NCBI GenBank assembly: GCA_963995525.1
Contig: OZ023205.1
Coordinates: 49,975,743 to 50,039,742 of the forward strand
Direction of reading: 5' to 3'
From: Escarpia spicata
Taxonomy: Eukaryota; Annelida; Polychaeta; Sabellida; Siboglinidae
Length of the DNA: 64,000 nt
Below, one piece after another: positions 14,701 through 26,700 of the stretch. The notes under the pieces are model-generated. The model searched no databases, was not told the origin of the DNA, and saw only the letters and a program-made list of their open reading frames with translations. The position numbers and the translations under genes were made by a program. The first letter of the stretch is position 1, and each line of letters starts with the position of its first letter.

Positions 14701-17700
14701 CTATCATGCCGTGATCTCAAATTACTCATGATTGTTCTGCTGTTTCTCAGTCTTGAAAGAGATAATGACTCACTTTGCCAGAGAATATATTGTTACAGGT
14801 CCAACGATGTTAAGACTATTCTACTGCAACAGATCCAATGACGTGACATTGTTGTGTTTCAGATCTCGCGTGTGCCGGTGCAGTCGTGCCAGGTGTATGA
14901 CGCGTGCGCGGAGTGCGTGACGACGAAAGATCCCCTCAACTGTGGCTGGTGCGGTGACCACTGCTCCACAAACAGCGAGTGTCTGTCATCCGTGTGGCAC
15001 GAGGACAGCTGTCCCCCGCGCATCTACTCAGTACGTCCTCACAAACCTCACTTGTGTAGCACTGTCGAACCTTGCTGCATGGGCGCCTTCGTAATACAGC
15101 CACCTCGCAATTAAGGTCACAGTCCCAGATGATCTTGGCAACAGTTGAATACAATGGAGCCTCACTATTATCCCTGGGTGACCTTAATTGTGAGGTGGCT
15201 GTACTACTGAGGTCACCGTAAAGTGAAGGTCTACGTTAATCTCGCTAATATGGTCAGCTCGCTATTGAGGTCACTTTGGAACATCTTGTTGCACTATTTA
15301 CAGATATATTTGTGAAGTGACCAACACAAGACTGTTTAGTACAGAATTGTAATATACCAAGCGATTACTTTATTATTGGAAAATTAAGTACTTGTGATGC
15401 AGCAACATTGCGAATAATAACAATAGGAATGTTGGCTGTATCACTCTGACTGAACAGGATACTGAACTCTTGCACAGCCCAGTCAATACAGTACACATCA
15501 TTTATGTCAACAGTTAATATGGTAAACATAAAACATGTAAAGAATACAAAGATTCCTTTGTATACGAGCACACACTACGTATGATAGCCTCAGTAGACTG
15601 CTATACAGCTGTCCTTGGGTGTTAGTTCCAGCCAACGTCCGGGCCGGTGCAGGGGGGGACACTGTTGACCATACATGGTCACAACTTTGGCAATGCGTCT
15701 ACGACTGTCGAAGGCGTCAGTGCCAGCGTCAATGTCGCACTGGCGGTGTGTCACATTCGTCGACGCAACACAACACAGTGAGTACCAAATACCAGTGTTA
15801 GGTTAACTCTAACATGGATGGATGGACGGACGGACGAATAGACGAATGAATAGATCAGTAGAAAGACAGACAGACAGATCAGCAAAGAGACAGCTTATTA
15901 GATTATTGGCTTACACAATGTAATTCTAGTATTTGTCTGATATCTGCACCAAAAGATCGCACAAAATCTATATCGATTTTGCTTTTTAAGGATATATGAA
16001 TTTACCTTTTGACAAATGAAACGGCAGGCACAGATTAATAGGTGGGAAACATAATCACATTTTGTAGGATTTGTTAAACTGCCCATTTTGACTAAACACA
16101 TTAACAGAAGCATGTATGTAAAGCCTCATATGGAAAACATAATGGCCACTGACTGCAAAAATCTTAATATTGATGCTAATAGTGGTGCTTTTTTGGTGTA
16201 AGACCTTCGTAGACTATTCACAAGTTTTGTATGTATGTGTTTGTTGCCTCCAGTATCATCTGTGAGACATCTGCCTCAAAGGCAATCGAGAGGGAGGTCG
16301 ACGTGTCGGTGACAGATATGAGTAGAACCACAGTTGACTTTGTTATCAGAGGCAAGGCAAATGCAGGAGTCCGCAGTTTTGTTTACAAAGTGAGTTTGTC
16401 ATGCATAATAATAATAATGTTTTTTCTTCAAAAATGTTTGAATCTTCATATCTTTTGTTCAAGTGATAGTCTGTGAATTGATTAGTATATGCAATTAATT
16501 AATTTTATACAATCTTGGAAAATGGGTAGAGAAAGTATACAATAATACATATATTTTACTGAGAAGTGTTAAAACAAAATATTTGCAACAGAGGTGTATA
16601 CACAAGTATTTATTGTAAATAAATTACTGAAAAAAATATAGCTATTATAAGGAATGTGTTCAACTTAACCACATCATATCTGGTGTGTTATAAGAGTATT
16701 GTCCGTGTCTGAAAGTAGTAGCTTGTGAAATTATGCATAAGGCAATCTATACATAGATAAACTATACATTTAAAATGATGGTGAAACTTGACAGGCCTAT
16801 GTAAACCTTCACTACTCAGTATTTAACAACTCGACTGCAGCAGTTACACATCTGTTGTTTTACCCCCTCAGAATCCTGTGATCTCCTCCTTCCTTCCCAC
16901 CCTTGGTCCGAAGGCAGGGGGCACGAGAATGACCATCCAGGGGGAGAATCTGGACATTGGCTCTGGGCCGGTAGTGACCATTGCAAACCACCGCTGTGTC
17001 TTGGTCAAGTGAGTGACATTTATTACAAGTCATCTTTACTGAGTTGGTCTCCTCCATTGTTTAGTTTTACAAAGCTGGTTGGTCTTCTCGGTAAAACTAT
17101 GCTGCTTGTAGCAAACTTTTGCAGATTTCTAAGTAGTTATGTAAAGACAAGTACGTAAGAAAAAAATATTTGTTTTAATATATAAAATATATCTATCTAA
17201 ACTACCCGAATCTTATTTAATAGTGCTGCATAATATTGCGTATTTGGATCAAGAGTTAACCTCTAATTACAGTGTTAACATAAGTTCTTAGACAATCGTA
17301 GTATTTTTAATGCTGTTAATGCAGTAATATTGTTAAAATAAATGTTTACCAATTGGTAATGTTGAAATTCCAATGCCTTTCATTTTTAATGTGATACCTG
17401 TATGTTCTTATCATGAGGCAGTAATGGTTATTAATTTGAAAATTAGTTTCACATTAGAATCATTTAGCTACTGCAGCTCACTAGTTACATAATTTCCTTG
17501 CTCATAAAATTTGTGCCAGTCACATGATCAGTCACATGACAACTTCCTGTGTTCAGCGTGTCGAGCGAGCGAGTGTTGTGTGACACGTCTCCATGGAAAC
17601 ACCAGCGAGAGTTCTACCTGACCATGTCGAAGTTGGACTCTTCACTGAATGGAACGATGGACGCTGGCCCCATGATGCTCTCAATAGATGGCGCTCGCTT

Positions 17701-20700
17701 GACATCCAAGAAACGTTTCACTTACAAGCAGGACCCGACCATCACAGACATCCACCCTCGGACCACCATACACAGGTAGGTTCTTCCCTTTTTCCACTCA
17801 TATATCTCTGTCGCCTACCCCAAATCTTAACCATCAGTGTATGCTCATAGTTGAAAGATTTCCAGGACGTTCTCTGATGTCATCATCACCATTGTGTAGC
17901 CGTAGTGTCCCGTGGTTGGGCGAAGACCTCAGCATGTCGTTTCCAGATCTGCCTGTCTTGCGCTATCCTCTGCCAGATGGTGCCCTTCCAGTACTTGTCT
18001 AGTTCGGCTCTCCACCGTCTCGCAGGTCTTCCTTAGTTCTCTGATGTAGTTGCATGTATTTAACAATATTGAACAAGTTTGCCATACAAAGCCAGAACAT
18101 CAGATTGCAAGTGAAGAAGCCTTTGGCTTATCAACAAATGTGCTCACATTTACACAATCAACAAATAATTTGTAACATTCAGTTATCCTTCTCTATGAGA
18201 ATAAATACTTGTATATAAACTACATTGATTCTTCCTTCATCTAGTTCTGATCTCTTTCTTAAATGAGAATTTTATTTAATCAACATTAGCCTAACCATTC
18301 TTTTTTAGCTAAGGTCTCAGTTCTGGAATGGTATAAATGCATGTGACAGCTGAAAAGAATATATATATACATATATATATATATACAAGGATGGTTTTGA
18401 GACAACAGTCTATGTGAAGAATTTTTTGAATGTTGACATATACTGTGTAAGAACACATTTAAGTATGTTCTATTTTCAGAATTTCCACAATTGTATTAAT
18501 TCAAGATTTGCTAAGATATATACCAAATGGGTTTCCATGTGAGATTTCTACATTGCTTCCATCTACTGAATCCTTCTGGCTACAGTTACTGCCTAATGCG
18601 CACAAGTGAGAGATTGCGTGATGTATGTCAGTAAGTTTGTGTCTCCTTTCAGTGGTGGCACCCTGTTAACGGTGGTGGGAACCAACCTACACGTCGTGTG
18701 GACGGCCAAGATTGTGGTCAAAGTTGCAGATCACACTTACACAGAGGTAAGTGTCTGACCACAGTCATTGTCACATACAGACATCAACATGACGGCGTTG
18801 TCAAGTACAAAGACAGACAGTATTTATTTTGACCATCATGAGCATATAAAATATGATGTAATATTTGTAATAACGGCAGAGAGACTCCCCTTGTGACAAT
18901 TATACATTGCTATCATGCGCGTGACACATATACTGAATTATATAAGTATATACATAATGAAGTGCATTAAAGATAAATAAAACAAAAAATAATGTAAACA
19001 TATGTAGTCGTGTATGTTTAAGAATGACAAATATAGCATTTTAAAATATGACAGCGGGATCCATGAAGTAATTGTTAGTATAAATAAAAAAATATAAGCT
19101 GTGTGTAAGTAATTGATCCAGGATGATGCCGGTATAACTCTTCTCCCCGTATCACGGTGTCTCTGTATGTTTCAGCGATGTAAATCTGAGGCGCCCGGTC
19201 GATTCATGACATGTAAGACCCCTCAGCTGGGCTACAAAATGATCAGTAAGCGTTCTGTCACGGTTGACATGTCAGTCACGGCCATCATTGACTTTGAGAT
19301 GGACGGCGTGACAGAGTTCCTCAATTTCTCCACGATCCACCCCAACCTCGCGACCCTGAAGTACGCCCCCGACCCCACCTTTGATAAGTTTGAGGGCAGA
19401 GACCATCTGAGGCTGTTTCATCAGGATGAGACGTACCTGAACTTGCAGGTATGTCTGGGTGTGTCGTCACAGGTGGTTGTGTAAGTCACGTGTGTCATCG
19501 TGTCATTAATAGATGTTAGTTTTGTGACATGTAGCTTTGTGTGTGACTGATGATGTCGAGCTGAGAGAAATGCGACGGTGTGCGTCTGCATGGTCATGAC
19601 AAAAAGAAATATTAACGAGATCATTTCTTTTGCACCTGAAACATTGAAAACCAAGCTCAGAGGCACATCAATACAAAAGGGTTAGTCAATCTCAAAATTA
19701 ATAAGCAGTATTAAATTAGTTGACAGGGGGGTGGATATGCCAGGGAGCTAAGGTGGATATGCTAGGTTTATAAATGACATTTTTTAATGATGGTGTAAAT
19801 GTGTAGTTTTTTCAACTGATCTAACAACAAGAGGGAGCATATTCCAGAGTCGGCACACCAATAGAGAAAGCTCTAGTTCGAATGTTGGTATTAACTCTAG
19901 GAACAAAAGGTAAATCAGAACTAGATGATGAAAGCTGGATTGGCTTTCTTGCGTACCTGGTAGGTAACGGTATAGGTCTTAAAAGTGATATGATATCGGA
20001 CAGCAAGCCACTGCAGGTGGTATAGGCATCCATGTGAACAAGTCTATGTTTGTACACGTACGGTGTATATGTGTGTGCATCTGTAAACAATCTTGTTTAT
20101 CTGTGACACACTGCAGAAGATGTGCCTCTGTCTACAGGGTGGTTGTCACGTCTGTTTATTAATCCAATATTAAATAACAACGTGCATTACTGTTGGTTGT
20201 AACCACATCTACTGCACTGTGCTGTGCTCTCCAGATGAGTGGTTACAGTTACAGCTGAATCAGGCCCTTAGCTAGGAATCATTTTTTGCCAGCCTTTAAT
20301 TGATTAAAAGTGTGCCCTTTAGTGCACGAATGACTGGCATGGAAGCCATTTATGATAGTCACATTCATTATTGGCCAGTTTAGTTTTGCCAGTGACAAAC
20401 CAGTGTCATTTGAGCAATTTATTCAATTAATATTGATCCACTTAATTTGTTTAATTGCCAGTTGTACCACTAATGTGGGCCCCTAGACTTGGAACTATTG
20501 GTTAATATAGTGGCCAAATTCCACCTGTCTTATCAGTATAATTACCCGTTCTTGGTCAGTCATCTGCCAGTCTTGAAGATGGGCAGACGGGTCTTTGGCT
20601 AAGACCTTGAGCTGAATGCGCTGTTGTTTCACAGGGACGCAACATAGACTCAGGCCTGGCAGCGAGTGACTTCTTCGTGACGGTCGGCGGTCAGCGGTGC

Positions 20701-23700
20701 AATGTCACGCAGATTCGTGGCAGTAGTCTGGTGTGTCGGCCGGTGCTTCCGACGCAGTGGAACGTCCATGACACGGCCCAGGTGGAGGCGCCAATCTCAC
20801 AGACAGTTGAGGTGAGAGACTGGATTTTATGGAAGTAATACGTAGAAGACAGGGACAATTTGAGATTCCTTCATCTATGAGATCATTGTGAAATAGGAGG
20901 CTATGTCATGTTATGCAGTGCTATCAGTGGCAGAAGGAACAGTCAAAATGTTGAGATACTTTTTAATATAAAGGTGGTTTTTTGTTGACATGTTTACCTC
21001 TCAAGAAACATGTTTTTACTCAGGATATGTCAGTCACATAAAAAGAAGGTTACGATTGTATGATTGATTTGTTTATACAGGTGAATAAGCAACACGTTTT
21101 ACTAAAATATTCTGATGTTTTTTTACAAACAAATAATGATATAGTGATGCCTCTGTGCAAGCGATTCAGTAGAATATGTTATGTGTAAATTGCCTTGTTA
21201 AATCCCAAAGCACACAGCGTTCCATGGGAGAAGAAGTTGACATTTGTCATGTTCCAGGTCCGAGTCGGCCACGTCCATGCCATCGTCGGTCGGCTGCAGT
21301 TTACCCAGCAGATTCGCAACAATCTGCAGATTGCCTTGATCGCGGCCCCCATCTTAGCCGCGTTCGTCCTCTTCCTCATCATCGTCCTTGTGTGGATGAA
21401 GTGTACGCGCCGAGGCTTCTTCCAGCCCAAGCGCAAACCCAACATCCACGAGGAGCAGGGCATCCCACTGAGGACCTTCGAACCCGAGCATCTCTTCAGA
21501 CCCGAACACAACGAAAATGGTATGATGATCATTGGTAGAACTGACGTCATGCATGGGCAGTCACGTCATGCATGGGTGACCGTGCCATGCATGGGCGATC
21601 AGGTTATATGTGGGTGGTCGCAACGGTCTTGAGGGGTCACTCCACATATGGATGATCATGTCATGTGTGGGTGGTCACGTCACGCATGAGCGATCACATC
21701 ATGTCAGGGCGATCACGTGTGTTCACATGTGGGCAGTCGCACGCACACATGCTTGACCCACGTCTGCAGGCGTGCACACAATACCCTCGTCACAGTTACG
21801 ACACAACACACATCCGATGTTTTTATACGGATAAATACCATATTTCTTTGTGACAACATATAGTTGCTGATGTTTATAATTACGTCACAATTATTACTTG
21901 ATTCTCTACATTCCAGCGTAGCAACACCGCACTGAAAATTTAGTCATCAATGTGTTCCACCGCAACTTTGATATTGTAACACGGATCTCTTCCACAATGT
22001 TTCACTCTAAATCTCAGGGGAACGTAATGCAACAGGAAGCTAAACGATCCCTTTGTGTAACCGTGTCCTAATGGTCTGCTGTTGTCTCCAGCCTATATGC
22101 CGGAGCGGGTACATCTGCCTGGCGCCAGTGAGCTACAGAACTCCTTCATTGATGACGAGTCACGCAAGTTGCTGGAAGACACGCACCTCATCATTGACCG
22201 CGATAGACTCGTCTTGTTTGACGTCATCGGCCAAGGTCAGTCCCTAATCTCAGACAGGCCAGGTCAACCCAAAATTAGCAAGCGTAATAATAATTTGTAA
22301 GAGGAAGTCTACTGTGTTGAACATGGGAAATTTGAACGTCAAAGGGTATTGTAGTTAACTCAGCCCGGCTCAGCCGTATTGCCAATAAAGCTTGTTTTGA
22401 AACTGGATGCTTTGTTTACTATTTGAACATGTTCCTGGCGCTTTACCTTCAAATTGCAATTGTTACAGGCTTACTAAACACAATTTAGTGGGCAGTATGC
22501 CTACAACATAGTTAGTATAGTCTTATGAACATTATTTTAATTAATAAATGAAAACAATTGCAACAGACTGCCTCCTTTCAATGTGCAGTTTGTTGAGAAT
22601 ATGCATGTTTGTGACAGGTCAGTTTGTGGAGAATATGCGTGTTTGTGACAGGTCAGTTTGTGGAGAATATGTGTGTTTGTGACAGGTCAGTTTGTGGAGA
22701 ATATGTGTGTTTGTGACAGGTCAGTTTGTGGAGAATATGTGTGTTTGTGACTGGTCAGTTTGTTGAGAATATGCGTGTTTGTGACAGGTCAGTTTGTTGA
22801 GAATATGTGTGTTTGTGACTGGTCAGTTTGTTGAAAATATATGTGTTTGTGCCTGGTCAGTTTGTTGAGAATATGTGTGTTTGTGACTGGTCAGTTTGTT
22901 GAGAATATGCGTGTTTGTGACAGGTCAGTTTGTTGAAAATATATGTGTTTGTGCCTGGTCAGTTTGTTGAGAATATGTGTGTTTGTGACTGGTCAGTTTG
23001 TTGAGAATATGTGTGTTTGTAACTGATCAGTTTGTTGAGAATATGCGTGTTTGTGACAGGTCAGTTTGGCTACGTCTACAAAGGCTTCCTGAAGTTGGAC
23101 GAGCAGAAGGAGGATGTAGAGGTCGCAGTGAAGACACTCAAGAATTGGTCAGGTGAGTGTCCGCAATAGTCACTGTCAGAGTTACGTTAACCTTGCCCTT
23201 GTTAACCCTACCTTAGACCTTTATATAACTGTACCATTGAACCTCACTATTAAGGTCATCCTTGGGACTAGGAAAAAGTGACCTGATTAGCAAGGTGACC
23301 ATATTAGCAGGAATAAGTTCTATTCTTTACTGTATATGGAACAAAATTGGGACTATCCTAGAGTGACCTTAATTGTGAGGTGGCTGTATTACCAAGGTGA
23401 CCATATAGTGGGGTTCCACTGTACTCGTTATTCAGACAGTTATGTATGCAGGACGTTTACTTTTCAGTCCGTAATGTATTTCTCTTGTATGCATTTTTTT
23501 ATGGCGATTTTTTTGGGTGACATGCAAATGTTCAGGGTAAGTGTGCAAGTCCACCGAAAATGTCGAGGCTACATTTAGATGCGCATTCAAATGCTAAAAA
23601 TGCACGTGTTCATCATCCAGCTTGTTGATCCACAGACCCCACAGACCCTGGCAGTAACGCTGCCAGCAAGTTTGTTGACGAGGCATTGCGCATGCACGAG

Positions 23701-26700
23701 TTCGACCATCCAAACATCCTGCGTCTGATTGGCATCTCACTCGACAACGACTCACTGCCCCTGGTTGTGCTGCCCTTCATGAAACATGGCGACCTGCTCA
23801 CATACATCCGTAACGACAGTAATGTGAGTTTGCTGGTAGTGACGTATAAAAAATGCAGAACTGGGGACCATTTCAATAATGAGGAATATCCTTCATTAAG
23901 CAGAATCCTTTGTTAAATTGATGGAGCTTTTTCAGAATGTAAAAAACCTTGGCAGTAATACAGTGGACACTATTTCCTTGACACACTGGTGAAAGTGTCT
24001 CAACTGTCAACATCCTGGTGTTGACAGTTTTCAGTATACATTTTTATCACAGTTAAAAAGCAAAATTTATGACATTGTGTAACTATGTATCAGGTTGATA
24101 TATGACATTGTGTAACTATGTATCAGGTTGATCTATATCATTGTGTAACTATGTATCAGGTTGATCTCTGACATTGTGTAACTATGTATCAGGTTGATCT
24201 ATGACATTGTGTAACTATATATCAGGTTGATCTATGACATTGTATAATTATGTATAAAGTTATGAAAATATGAAGAAAAAACTACATATATGAACCTTGA
24301 CACTAACTCTTAGCTGTTTACGTCTGACATCTGCCCCTATTCCAGTAAATTATTTTACGTAGACTGACTATAAAACAAAAGTGGTTGTTTTTTCTCTAGC
24401 CTTGTTTGTTCATAGCACTTCATCGAAGACTAATTTAGATGCTAATCCTAAAGACAGCTGTGTGGTTTGTACTGGCTACCCTGGACTGGTGATGAATGTA
24501 CTGTTGTGATTGCAGAACCCGACAGTGAAGGACCTCATGGACTTTGGAATCCAGATCGCCGAGGGCATGTCCTACCTTGCCAACCTTAAGTTTGTGCACA
24601 GAGACCTCGCCGCCAGGAACTGCATGTGAGTTCACGTCATAGCCGGCTTCTCTGTTCTTCTCACTGCAGATTAAACAGAATAAAAATGGCTACTTGAGTG
24701 GTGTATCTAGGGGGAGCCAATTGGACCATGACCCCCTTGGGTTTGTTTTTTGTATTCTTTCATGTTGCAACATTAGACGGTAGCTTGGCAAACTAATGAA
24801 TGAGTGAGTTTGACCTCCTGAGATACCAAGGGGGTGATCTCATAATTTGCATTGCAAAGTCCAAAAATGTGCTTATGCCTCTGAGCTACTTTGTTATGAT
24901 GGCAGATCTGTTGTCGTTTTTGTGTATGTATCTGCAGTTCTGCTGTGATAAAACTTGTACTTGAAGACATTGAATCTTCCCTGTGGTTAATTGATCACTG
25001 TAAATGGTTGGAAACTGTAGAAGTAACCATCTTACATTGCGTTATAATATATTTTTGTTATGCCATTATTGAGTAAAACTTAAGGCCAGACACCCCAGGT
25101 GAAATGGTGTTTTTTGACAAAAAATACTGAAAATGGTTTTCTGCCAGATTATGATACCTTTGTATGCATACTATCAATAAAGTTAACTTCTATGACAATT
25201 ACATACCTCTAAGTGAGTTTTAATCATGGATCAAGCATGTCGATATAATGTAATGAAATCCATTATGCAACCTTTGACAGCCATTTTCTCAAAAACATTT
25301 TTCTTCAAATTTCTGCATTTGGAAACGGTATATCTCTTGGAATAATTACTCTATGTAAATAATGTTTTCAGTGTTGCATTCAGCATATTCTATTTTTAAA
25401 ATCATGAATAGTTTGAAAGATATAGCCATATTTGTTGCAAAAAAATAAGATTTGTTTTCGTATTTTACAAAAAAAATATTTAAAAAATAAAAACACAACA
25501 TTTCAAAAAATGCTCTGATCATTGCACAATAGACTCTATAGAGAACATGGATTTGCAAGAATTATGCCTATATATGGATTCAATAAAAAGTGGCAGCTTT
25601 TCCAAATTTGCCAATATTTGCTCAAAATGGCGGCCATTTTGTTTGTTACCATGGAAACGGGGGGTCTGGCTGAAAAAAGTTCAATATATATTTTACTCAG
25701 TAGAACCCTTTTCATGCATTGGGCAGAAAAAATTGAACTGTTTGCACAAATTAAAAAATAATCCTATCTACCTGCCGTGTCTGGCCTGAGTTTGCTTCAA
25801 ACTCATAGTATTGTCCTGAAATAATGTATTACTTCAAAGTTATCTTTGTTGCAGTTTCACGCTCAGTTAACTCTGCACAGATACTTATTAGTTAATAGAT
25901 CTACAACAAAATAAAATTTCATTCAGCAAACTATAAAATAGTCACAACTTGCGCGATACCTTTGTGTTGTGTTTGGCGCGTGTGAAGATGTCTTACCTGA
26001 CTGCTCCTCACCTGCAGGTTGGACGACCACATGAATGTACAGGTGGCAGACTTTGGCCTGTCCCGTGACATCTATGAGAGAGACTACTACAGCAGTGACC
26101 ACAAGAAGACGAAGCTACCGGTCAAGTGGATGGCACTGGACAGTCTCGAGAAGGCCATCTACAACGAAAAGACGGACGTGGTCAGTGGTCATCTTCTTGC
26201 ATACTTTGTTTGAATATTGGATCAGATGTAAAAAATGACTCATAATTAGTTGGGATGATAATTATTAGCAAGAAGTGGGCTGAATGAATTGTACTTCGTC
26301 CTACTTATGGTTTTGATTGCCCTACTTCAAAGAGCAATTCCAGGAATTTGTGGTTATCGCAACCTATCATCGCTATAGCTGTGTTTATTAGTGGAATTGT
26401 TGTGCTCTACTGATAGTGTTTAATTAGCATCAAACACTGGTTCAGTGTAGTTGAGAATTCTTTGAATAAGTAGAGAGGGTAAGTTGCGAGTTGTCTTGTT
26501 GCAGTGGTCGTATGGCGTGGTGTTGTGGGAACTGATGACCCGGGGCGTCTGTCCCTACCCCGAGGTAGACAGCTGGGACATTGTGAAGTACCTGAAGAGT
26601 GGGCGTCGTATGCCCCAGCCTTCATACTGCCCTGACGAACTGTGAGTTATTACCAGATGCCATGTTTGGCTCATTTCTAGACATTACCTTTAATCATGTT

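Larger units (their letters stand above)
2752..14862 (+). other. 12.1-kb MET intron
   Basis: The Sema-to-PSI junction is continuous in protein sense, so no exon is needed here and none was recognised. Contents seen: CORE-type SINEs near 2807 and 4050, a SINE 3' extension (3118-3345), short tandem repeats (5862-5940, 5990-6027, 8508-8572), hairpins at 8715-8755 and 11150-11176, and an acceptor-derived array from about 14170. The remainder is AT-rich and featureless to me. Confidence 0.6.

Noticed and set aside
21179..21554. Minus-strand frames opposite the transmembrane exon
   Set aside because: Shadows of the GC-rich coding exon on the other strand.
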